A stretch of DNA of 5,664 bases from contig CATKZA010000134.1 in assembly GCA_949841235.1 (NCBI GenBank), forward strand, positions 1-5,664, in the 5' to 3' direction. Both the position numbers and the translations under genes were made by a program. This document shows, piece after piece, positions 1 to 4,611 of this stretch. Source of the DNA: an uncultured Clostridiaceae bacterium. Lineage in GTDB: Bacteria; Bacillota; Clostridia; Lachnospirales; Lachnospiraceae. The notes under the pieces were generated by a model. That model was not told where the DNA came from. It saw only the letters and a program-made list of their open reading frames with translations, and made no database searches. Positions within the stretch are counted from its first letter, which is position 1; the number at the start of each line of letters is the position of its first letter.

Positions 1-249
1 TTTCATATTGTGGATTGGCCGGAAGTCATCGGAGGTGGTATAGAGCAGGGAGACTTGGAGCAGTCCCCTGATATGTACCTTTTCCTCGGCAGGAGTCACG
101 GAGGATATCTGGATTTCCCCCTGCAATTTGACGATTTTGTCGATGTCAGGCTTGGTGTCGGATACATTGATGTCCTCTTCCAGCGTTACCTGTATGTTTC
201 CCCGGCAGATAATATTTTGTGAAAATATGTTTCTGGTTAATAATTCCAT
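1..249 (-). CDS. SPOCS-domain (DUF3794) protein, SipL-like, N-terminal part
   Basis: The minus strand reads without a stop from an ATG at 249-247 to the window edge, giving 83 residues beginning MELLTRNIFSQNIICRGN. Residues 30-39 (SDTKPDIDKI) and the following alternating beta pattern (GEIQISSV, EKVHIRGLLQVSLLYTT) match the start of a SPOCS/DUF3794 domain, whose hallmark is a 'DTKPDI' segment. SPOCS proteins such as Clostridioides difficile SipL act in spore morphogenesis in the mother cell, and many carry a C-terminal LysM domain. Whether this one does cannot be seen because the rest lies beyond position 1. The start is supported by a purine-rich ribosome-binding site (AGAGAGG, minus strand, 258-264) about 8 nt upstream. 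There is no signal peptide. It is divergent from the chemoreceptor gene. Family assignment is firm; the role in sporulation is inferred from the family. Confidence 0.85.
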   Translation of the reverse strand, partial: MELLTRNIFSQNIICRGNIQVTLEEDINVSDTKPDIDKIVKLQGEIQISSVTPAEEKVHIRGLLQVSLLYTTSDDFRPIHNMK

Positions 250-332
250 ATGCTTTACCTCTCTGTTGATTTAGGCAGGGCAGTACACTATAAACTTGTA
301 GTTGCCGTGCTAGTACGATGCATCTTCTGTTG

Positions 333-362
333 TATCATATGCGGGAAAAGTGATGGATATGC
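333..362 (-). promoter_or_regulatory. Possible sigma-E/sigma-K-type sporulation promoter for the SPOCS gene
   Basis: On the minus strand, ATA (360-358, within GCATAT) is followed by 16 nt and then CATATGATA (341-333). This resembles the mother-cell sigma-E pattern (ATA, 16-18 nt, CATACAnT; 6 of 8 in the -10) and also fits the sigma-K -10 (CATAnnnTA), although no sigma-K -35 is present at the right distance. A start near 325 would give a leader of about 75 nt. The downstream SPOCS gene belongs to a family that is mother-cell expressed where studied. The match is short and could be chance. Confidence 0.35.
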
Positions 363-422
363 GGTTCTGGAAGAAAAACTTCAAGATGCATTACATAATA
401 TATTGATAGTTTGCTACTCACG

Positions 423-462
423 GCGATATCAGGCCCTATGCCATAGGCAGAGGGGCTATCGC
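423..462. other. Compact stem-loop element of unknown function
   Basis: GCGATA (423-428) pairs with TATCGC (457-462). Inside it, GCCC (433-436) can pair with GGGC (453-456), and TGCC (439-442) with GGCA (446-449) around an ATA loop. An alternative inner hairpin is CCTAT-GCC-ATAGG (435-447). The nested pairing suggests a folded RNA or a protein-binding site. It has no T-run on either side, so it is not an intrinsic terminator. It lies upstream of both promoters recognised in this intergenic region, so it is not in the leader of either predicted transcript. I do not recognise a known riboswitch class. Confidence 0.4.
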
Positions 463-486
463 ATGATGGAATGAATGGTTGTGAAT

Positions 487-507
487 TGTAACAATAATAG
501 TGTTACA
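487..507. promoter_or_regulatory. Operator-like inverted repeat TGTAACA-N7-TGTTACA
   Basis: TGTAACA (487-493) and its exact reverse complement TGTTACA (501-507) are separated by 7 nt. The two-fold axis is at 497, about 36 bp upstream of the -35 box of the chemoreceptor promoter. That position and spacing suit a dimeric regulator contacting adjacent grooves, possibly an activator because the site is upstream of the -35. The regulator is unknown to me. A weak stem-loop in a minus-strand transcript is the alternative reading. Confidence 0.4.
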
Positions 508-532
508 GAAATGCAATTTAATCATGAAAAAG

Positions 533-561
533 TAGACAAAATATAACATGCATGCTATAAT
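533..561 (+). promoter_or_regulatory. Sigma-A-type promoter of the chemoreceptor gene
   Basis: TAGACA (533-538, 5 of 6 to TTGACA) is followed by exactly 17 nt and a perfect TATAAT (556-561). Transcription would start near 568, leaving a leader of about 60 nt before the ATG at 628. The spacer contains the palindrome CATGCATG (547-554). A housekeeping promoter here contrasts with the flagellar sigma-D promoters that drive many motility genes; I saw no sigma-D match. Confidence 0.8.
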
Positions 562-627
562 AATATAGATACTCGCTCAGCTTATATTAAGGTTAAAACT
601 TTTTTACAAAGAAGGAGGACTTACAGG

Positions 628-2367
628 ATGAGCAAAGAGAAAAATGGGGAATCTAAGGGTATTCGCATGTCACTGGCAATTAAAATTGGAATGGTGTCTA
701 TTTTGCCAGTGCTGCTGCTGGCGGCGATTTTGACAATTGTCGGGGTTGGCAATATTCAGACGGGCATGCGCACCGAAGTCATGGAAGGGCTGAAAATTCA
801 GTTGGAGAGTTTTCAGACGGTAGTGGAAAGCAAAGATGAGGGGGATTACACATTGGACGATCAGAACAATGTTCTGAAAGGTTCTTACAATATTACTGCG
901 GATGTGGAAACCTTTGATCGGATGGTAGAAGAAACGGGATTGGGTGTTACGCTATTCTATGATAAGACAAGGCGTGCCACTACGTTGAAGGATGCACAGA
1001 CAGGAGAGAGGCTGATTGGAACGGATGCCTCGGATGAAGTATATAATACAGTCGTTAAAAATGGAGAGATTTATCAGTCGTATGACGTGGTGATTAACGG
1101 GGAGGAGTATTTTGCTTACTATGCGCCCTTGAAGAACAGTGACGGATCCACAGTGGGCATGCTCTTTGCAGGGAAGCCTCAGAAGGATGTTACGGAGTAT
1201 GTGCAGGGCAGGACCAGCATTATGATTGGCGTATCTGTTGTTGCCGCAATCGTGATGATTGTGATTGTGTTCGTATTTATCATCTCTGTCCGAAAGGCAA
1301 TCAATTCTACCAATAAAGTGGTTCAAGTATTGGCCTCCGGAGATTTGCGTGCAGATGTTGACGGAAAACTTTTGAAGAGGAATGACGAGCTGGGAGATAT
1401 GGCGAGGGAAGTTTCTCAGTTGAGCAATGAATTGCTGTCCGTGATGCAGAAGGTGAAAGAGACGGCGGACGTGTTGATGAATGCCGGCAAGGATCTGAGC
1501 AGCATGGCTTCCCAGACAAGTTCCACGGCGGATGAGATTGGCCATGCAGTGGAGGATATTTCCAAAGGAGCCGTGTCTCAGGCAGATGAGATTGAGACGG
1601 CATCTCTCAATATCGATGAGATGGGAGGCGTCATCAGCAGGATTGTGGATCGGGTGTCCACGCTGGATAATACGTCTGACAGAATGAAGGATGCGGGAGA
1701 TTCTTCTTCCGATATTATCAATGAGCTGAGCAGGTCCAATGACAGGACGATGGATGCCATCCGCCGCATTGGCGATCAGGTAAATGCTACCAATGAATCT
1801 GCCAATATGATTAGCGAAGCGATTCAGTTGATTACTTCCATTGCAGAGGAGACCAATCTGCTCTCCCTCAATGCTTCTATCGAGGCTGCCAGGGCAGGGG
1901 AGCAGGGGAAGGGCTTTGCTGTGGTGGCAAACCAGATTCAGAAGCTGGCGGAACAGTCTAATGAATCTGCTCAGAAGGTGAGTGAGATTATCGCCAATCT
2001 GTTAAAGGATTCTGAGAAGACGGTGGAAGTGATGGATGAGGTTCAGGTCATTGTGAATGAGCAGCAGGAGAAGTTGAATCAGACTAAGAGCCAGTTTAAC
2101 AATGTTCAGAACGGCATTTATACTTCCAGGGAGGAGACTAGCAGCATTAAGGATCAGACGATTGTGTGCGATGGCGCCAGGGTGAAGGTGGTGGATGTGA
2201 TTTCCAATCTTTCGGCCATCTCTGAGGAGAATGCGGCAGCCACGCAGCAGACTACTGCTTCCATGCAGGAACTGAATGCTACGATTAACTTGCTGGCAGA
2301 ATCCGCTGGCAATTTGACGGACCTGTCCGATGATCTGGAAAATGAGATTAAGTTCTTTAAGCTATAA
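628..2367 (+). CDS. Methyl-accepting chemotaxis protein with extracytoplasmic Cache-type sensor domain
   Basis: This is a 579-residue transmembrane chemoreceptor that would signal to CheA/CheW. TM1 spans about 15-41 and TM2 about 197-221. The intervening roughly 155 residues look like a single Cache ligand-binding domain ([16 protein letters not shown] from 105, then [30 protein letters not shown] strands to 184). A HAMP domain follows (about 222-275), then a long coiled-coil signalling domain (about 280-575). The hairpin tip at 407-434 carries the conserved [22 protein letters not shown] signature. After the tip the sequence reads [10 protein letters not shown], with glutamines where many receptors have E and R. 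The arms on either side of the tip are about 150-155 residues, near 22 heptads each. The C terminus ends FFKL and has no CheR-tethering pentapeptide. The start has a near-perfect ribosome-binding site (AAGGAGGA, 612-619). It is monocistronic, with its own promoter and terminator. The ligand cannot be inferred. Confidence 0.97.
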   Translation: MSKEKNGESKGIRMSLAIKIGMVSILPVLLLAAILTIVGVGNIQTGMRTEVMEGLKIQLESFQTVVESKDEGDYTLDDQNNVLKGSYNITADVETFDRMVEETGLGVTLFYDKTRRATTLKDAQTGERLIGTDASDEVYNTVVKNGEIYQSYDVVINGEEYFAYYAPLKNSDGSTVGMLFAGKPQKDVTEYVQGRTSIMIGVSVVAAIVMIVIVFVFIISVRKAINSTNKVVQVLASGDLRADVDGKLLKRNDELGDMAREVSQLSNELLSVMQKVKETADVLMNAGKDLSSMASQTSSTADEIGHAVEDISKGAVSQADEIETASLNIDEMGGVISRIVDRVSTLDNTSDRMKDAGDSSSDIINELSRSNDRTMDAIRRIGDQVNATNESANMISEAIQLITSIAEETNLLSLNASIEAARAGEQGKGFAVVANQIQKLAEQSNESAQKVSEIIANLLKDSEKTVEVMDEVQVIVNEQQEKLNQTKSQFNNVQNGIYTSREETSSIKDQTIVCDGARVKVVDVISNLSAISEENAAATQQTTASMQELNATINLLAESAGNLTDLSDDLENEIKFFKL

Positions 2368-2417
2368 GATTTGCCGTGAAGAAAAGGCTGAGTGGCAAAC
2401 GGGATTAAATGGATAGC

Positions 2418-2451
2418 AAACGGGGGAGCGCATCAGCGTTCCCTCGTTTTT
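2418..2451 (+). terminator. Rho-independent terminator after the chemoreceptor gene
   Basis: A 14-bp stem pairs 2418-2431 (AAACGGGGGAGCGC) with 2436-2449 (GCGTTCCCTCGTTT), with two G-T wobbles and an ATCA loop, running into the T-run 2447-2451. It begins about 50 nt after the chemoreceptor stop. A 9-bp direct repeat, GCAAACGGG, occurs at 2395-2403 and again at 2416-2424, the second copy forming part of the stem. Confidence 0.9.
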
Positions 2452-2478
2452 GCCTTTCTATTCTTTTTGTGGTATGAT
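2450..2478 (+). promoter_or_regulatory. Extended -10 sigma-A-type promoter of the acetyltransferase gene
   Basis: TTGCCT (2450-2455) is followed by 17 nt and TATGAT (2473-2478), preceded by the extended -10 element TGG (2470-2472). The predicted start is near 2485. The -35 box begins inside the terminal T-run of the preceding terminator. The position favours translation from the ATG at 2532, because the upstream in-frame ATG at 2487 would have almost no leader. Confidence 0.65.
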
Positions 2479-2531
2479 TAGCAGAAATGATATGTTGGGA
2501 TGGGAATAAGGCAAAGGAAACGAGGCACGAG

Positions 2532-2984
2532 ATGAACCAGGAGATCAGCTATACGAATAACATATCCGTTGAAGGGTATAATGCCCTCAGGAGGTCTGTG
2601 GATTGGATACAGGTGACACCGAAGAGGGCGGCGATTGCGCTTAAGAATACGTTCTATCTGTGCGTGGCCATGTGTGGCGGGGAGCCGGTAGGCATGGCGA
2701 GGATTGTCAGTGACGGAGGGTACACTTATTTTATTACAGACGTGATTGTGAATCCTGCCTATCAGGGGAAGCACATTGGCACGGAGCTGATTCGCAGGAC
2801 GCTGGATTATATTCAGAAGGATGTGATGAAGGGGGAGACGGTGATGATTAGCCTGATGTCTGCCTTCGAGAGGGAGACATTTTACAAAAGGTTTGGTTTT
2901 CACCAGAGACCCTTTGGAAACCATGGCTCCGGCATGTCCAGGTGGGTGACCCGGGATGAGGCGGGAAATGTATCAGCCCACTAG
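2532..2984 (+). CDS. GNAT-family N-acetyltransferase, substrate unknown
   Basis: This is a 150-residue cytoplasmic protein made of a single GNAT domain, expected to transfer an acetyl group from acetyl-CoA to an amine. Motif A is clear: the strand and loop ITDVIVNPAYQGKHIG (68-83), with Q78-G-K-H-I-G83 matching the Q/R-x-x-G-x-G/A pyrophosphate-binding loop. The late motif FYKRFGF (117-123) is typical of small GNATs. The N terminus (NALRRSVDW, 17-25) resembles a compact family of about 140 residues in Firmicutes. I chose the ATG at 2532 over the in-frame ATG at 2487. It has a GAGG ribosome-binding site (2522-2525), family alignments begin there, and the predicted promoter would start transcripts at about 2485. 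The last ten or so residues extend past the usual GNAT end. The target could be a small molecule or protein; nothing nearby tells which. Confidence 0.92.
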   Translation: MNQEISYTNNISVEGYNALRRSVDWIQVTPKRAAIALKNTFYLCVAMCGGEPVGMARIVSDGGYTYFITDVIVNPAYQGKHIGTELIRRTLDYIQKDVMKGETVMISLMSAFERETFYKRFGFHQRPFGNHGSGMSRWVTRDEAGNVSAH

Positions 2985-2994
2985 TAAATTTGGC

Positions 2995-3031
2995 GTTACT
3001 ATGAACGGCGAAGCCGTATATAATAACATTT
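2995..3031. terminator. Imperfect hairpin between convergent genes, probable weak terminator
   Basis: Bases 2995-3009 pair with 3013-3027 around a GAA loop. ACGGC/GCCGT is perfect, TAT/ATA and GTTA/TAAC extend it, and there are two mismatches and one wobble. On the plus strand a short ATTTT follows (3028-3032), which would serve the acetyltransferase transcript. On the minus strand no useful T-run follows. It sits between the acetyltransferase stop (2984) and the DUF4250 stop (3034). Confidence 0.45.
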
Positions 3032-3033
3032 TG

Positions 3034-3210
3034 CTACGTAAATTGGTTGATATCTTCGTGATAGTAATAGTCGATTCCAGCCAGTTTTTCCCGGAGGGCT
3101 TTTTCATCCAGGGACAGGCTTTTGCACAGATCTGTCAGGGAGGGATAGGAATCCCGCAACTGCGTATTGATATAGCTGACAAGAATCATGGGGTCTTTTG
3201 GAATATTTAT
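3034..3210 (-). CDS. DUF4250 domain protein, apparently starting at an AUA codon
   Basis: This is a 58-residue protein of unknown function. It matches the small DUF4250 family of Firmicutes along its whole length: NIPKDPMILVSYINTQLRD (2-20), then YPSLTDLCKSLSLDE (22-36), KLAGIDYYY (42-50) and the closing NQF (55-57). Family members begin M-N-L/I-P-K-D-P. Here the first-residue codon is ATA (3210-3208), not ATG. A perfect AAGGAGG ribosome-binding site (3217-3223) lies exactly 6 nt before it, and no ATG, GTG or TTG lies between. The next ATG, at residue 8, is 27 nt from that site and would cut off the conserved N terminus. The frame is intact to TAG at 3034, so it does not look decayed. The acidic/basic helical pattern suggests a small helical cytoplasmic protein. 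It has its own promoter and is convergent with the acetyltransferase. Confidence 0.85.
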   Translation of the reverse strand: MNIPKDPMILVSYINTQLRDSYPSLTDLCKSLSLDEKALREKLAGIDYYYHEDINQFT

Positions 3211-3223
3211 TGGAAACCTCCTT
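3208..3223 (-). promoter_or_regulatory. Ribosome-binding site placing the AUA start of the DUF4250 gene
   Basis: On the minus strand AAGGAGG (3223-3217) is followed by TTTCCA and then ATA (3210-3208). The 6-nt spacing is within the normal range for an initiation codon, and no standard start codon occurs in any frame between this site and residue 8 of the protein. This pins initiation at AUA unless the base call is wrong. Confidence 0.7.
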
Positions 3224-3244
3224 GCTAAATTTACTATAAAACGA

Positions 3245-3266
3245 ATGCCAACGCTGAAAGTGGCAT
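3245..3266. promoter_or_regulatory. Inverted repeat ATGCCA-N10-TGGCAT in the leader of the DUF4250 gene
   Basis: ATGCCA (3245-3250) and TGGCAT (3261-3266) are exact reverse complements 10 nt apart. The repeat lies between the DUF4250 promoter (3309-3337) and its ribosome-binding site, and also upstream of the lipoprotein gene. It could be a regulator-binding site or a small leader hairpin. Six-base arms are short, so chance is possible. Confidence 0.3.
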
Positions 3267-3308
3267 GGCAGTATAGTAATAGTATTTGCGGTAAAGCGTT
3301 TCTTATAC

Positions 3309-3337
3309 AGTATACGCCATAATTAGCGATGAGGCAA
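3309..3337 (-). promoter_or_regulatory. Sigma-A-type promoter of the DUF4250 gene
   Basis: On the minus strand TTGCCT (3337-3332) is followed by 17 nt and TATACT (3314-3309). The -10 lies in the perfect palindrome TATAC-A-GTATA (3304-3314). Predicted start is near 3302, giving a leader of about 90 nt. The same TTGCCT -35 with 17-nt spacing occurs at the acetyltransferase promoter. I found no equally good plus-strand promoter for the lipoprotein gene in this interval. Confidence 0.65.
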
Positions 3338-3397
3338 GAAAAGCGAAAGGAAAGAGAGGGCGGGCATCCGCTTGCCTTTGCAGGAAAGGAAATGATT

Positions 3398-4555
3398 ATG
3401 AGGAAACGAGCAGGAAAGTGTCTGGGTGTATTTCTGGCAGCGAGCCTTTTGGTAGTTGGATGTGGCACGCAGGAAAGGAAAAAGGTATCTTTGGATACGA
3501 TGTCGCCGGAGAAGGTGATTGTGCCGGTGCAGCAGGGAGAGGATTTCTTTTATGTAGACGGCAATGGGAAGTCTGTGTTTTCTCAAACTTATGAATTTGC
3601 GGGAGGCTTTTCGGAGGGACTGGCACCAGTGAAGGAGAAGGGGAAGTTCGGTTATATCGACATTCGAGGTAATATGGTTATTGAGCCGGAGTATGAGGAT
3701 GCCGGGGATATGTGCCAGGGATATGCAGTGGCAAGAAAAGAGGGAAAATATGGATACATTGATAAAGAGGGGAAGAGAATAACATCCTTCCGCTACGATG
3801 CGGCAGAGAAGTATTCCCATGGGATGGCTAGAGTTGAGAGAAATGGGAAGGTGGGATTTCTGGATTCTTCCGGAAGGGAAGCGATTGCTCTGTCTTATCG
3901 CTCCGCCACGGATTTTAACGAGGAGGGATTTGCCACCGTTCAGGGCAAGAAAGGTTATGGTGCCATTGATCAATCCGGCAGGGAGGTTGTTGCCTGCCAA
4001 TATGATTTTATGGGGGCATTTGCACCTAATGGCCTGGCGAAAGTGCAGAAAGGGGACTGCTATGGCTTTGTGAATACCCAGGGGAAGGAAGTGGTTCCCA
4101 TAGAATATGAAAATGTTCGGGATTACGGAAAGGATGGCATTGGGGTAGTGCAGGAGCATACCAAGTGGAAATTCGTTGATTCGGATGGGGAAATTATCCT
4201 GAAAAAGGCAAGAAAGAATGCCTGGAGTTTTTCCGGGGGAAGGGGCCGCATTACATTGGGCGGGAAATATGGCTTTGTGGATCAGGATGGGGAAATGGTG
4301 ATAGATGCGAAGCTGGCCAATGCGGAGGATTTCGGCGAAAACGGGCTGACAGTATTTCGGGAAAAGGGGAAATACGGGGCTATGGATATTTACGGAAATG
4401 TGATTGTGGAAGCTGGGTATGACAGGCTCAGCAGCTTTAATGAGCAGGGGTATGCGGTGGTGAAGGTGAAAGGGAAGTATGGGCTGATCGGCGGAGATGG
4501 TCGAAGGATGGCTTCGCCGAAGTTTGATGCGGTAGGAAAAATGGCGGAACGGTGA
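3398..4555 (+). CDS. WG-repeat lipoprotein, secreted and membrane-anchored
   Basis: This is a 385-residue predicted lipoprotein. It has a basic n-region (MRKRAGK), a hydrophobic stretch (8-20) and lipobox V19-V20-G21-C22, so it should be lipidated at C22 and held on the outer face of the membrane. From about residue 50 the protein is nine repeats and a partial tenth, each about 34-35 residues, of the WG type. Each runs K-Y-G-x-x-D-x-x-G-x-x-V-I, then Y-x-x-A, then F-x-x-x-G-x-A-x-V. Units begin near 50, 83, 117, 151, 186, 221, 256, 290, 325 and 360. The usual W is Y, F or V in nearly every unit (KYG, KFG, KVG); only unit 7 has W (KWK). WG repeats form beta structure and their function is generally unknown. 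Start 3398 is preferred over in-frame ATGs at 3329 and 3392, because AAGGA (3386-3390) is 7 nt away and the signal peptide then begins properly. Confidence 0.93.
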   Translation: MRKRAGKCLGVFLAASLLVVGCGTQERKKVSLDTMSPEKVIVPVQQGEDFFYVDGNGKSVFSQTYEFAGGFSEGLAPVKEKGKFGYIDIRGNMVIEPEYEDAGDMCQGYAVARKEGKYGYIDKEGKRITSFRYDAAEKYSHGMARVERNGKVGFLDSSGREAIALSYRSATDFNEEGFATVQGKKGYGAIDQSGREVVACQYDFMGAFAPNGLAKVQKGDCYGFVNTQGKEVVPIEYENVRDYGKDGIGVVQEHTKWKFVDSDGEIILKKARKNAWSFSGGRGRITLGGKYGFVDQDGEMVIDAKLANAEDFGENGLTVFREKGKYGAMDIYGNVIVEAGYDRLSSFNEQGYAVVKVKGKYGLIGGDGRRMASPKFDAVGKMAER

Positions 4556-4557
4556 TG

Positions 4558-4611
4558 AAAAAACGCCAGAATCTTCTGTGCAAGCATAAAGATTCTGGCG
4601 TTCCCTTTTTT
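4558..4611. terminator. Bidirectional intrinsic terminator shared by the lipoprotein gene and murG
   Basis: A perfect 14-bp stem (4562-4575 with 4589-4602, AACGCCAGAATCTT and its complement) closes a 13-nt loop. On the minus strand the stem runs directly into T6 (complement of A 4558-4563), an ideal terminator for murG. On the plus strand a CCC precedes T6 (4606-4611), a somewhat weaker terminator for the lipoprotein gene. The gene stops lie at 4555 and 4610, so the hairpin fills nearly the whole gap. Confidence 0.92.

Larger units (their letters stand above)
250..627. other. Divergent intergenic region between the SPOCS gene and the chemoreceptor gene
   Basis: No convincing gene lies in these 378 bases. 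The open frames here lack ribosome-binding sites and family resemblance. The region contains a possible sporulation promoter on the minus strand, a stem-loop element at 423-462, an inverted repeat at 487-507, and a strong sigma-A-type promoter at 533-561 for the chemoreceptor. It becomes notably AT-rich from about 480 to 610, as expected of a promoter region. A 9-bp inverted pair (ATGCATCTT at 318-326, AAGATGCAT at 383-391) brackets the minus-strand promoter candidate. Its palindromic ATGCAT core makes chance likely. Confidence 0.6.

Noticed and set aside
318..391. 9-bp inverted pair ATGCATCTT / AAGATGCAT 56 nt apart
   Set aside because: The core ATGCAT is itself a palindrome and the arms are distant, so chance is the simplest explanation.
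423..462. Cyclic-di-GMP or other known riboswitch ahead of the chemoreceptor gene
   Set aside because: The stem-loop lacks the conserved GEMM-type bases and lies upstream of the predicted transcription start, so it would not be in the mRNA leader.
250..474. A 74-codon plus-strand open frame in the SPOCS/chemoreceptor intergenic region
   Set aside because: No ribosome-binding site, no recognisable family, cysteine-rich random-looking translation, and its start lies against the SPOCS gene's start on the other strand.
952..1769. Open frames on the minus strand across the chemoreceptor gene
   Set aside because: They are antisense to a well-supported coding region, lack ribosome-binding sites, and translate to low-complexity sequence rich in His, Arg and Ile with no family resemblance.
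2487..2531. Upstream ATG (2487) as the acetyltransferase start
   Set aside because: No ribosome-binding site, nearly leaderless with respect to the predicted promoter, and the 15 added residues do not resemble the family.
3262..3277. Sigma-54-like TGGCAT element in the divergent interval
   Set aside because: The GC that should lie 10 bp after the GG is missing.
3286..3316. Plus-strand promoter TTGCGG ... TATACG for the lipoprotein gene
   Set aside because: The spacing is 19 nt and the -10 is imperfect and overlaps the better minus-strand promoter. Too weak to annotate.
3329..3397. Upstream ATGs (3329, 3392) as the lipoprotein start
   Set aside because: The 3329 start has no ribosome-binding site and puts a charged stretch before the signal peptide. 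The ATG at 3392 is too close to the purine-rich site.
3211..3468. N-terminal extension of the DUF4250 frame up to an ATG at 3468
   Set aside because: The extension crosses the lipoprotein signal-peptide region in antisense, the predicted promoter and the AAGGAGG site. Similarity to DUF4250 begins exactly at the ATA codon.
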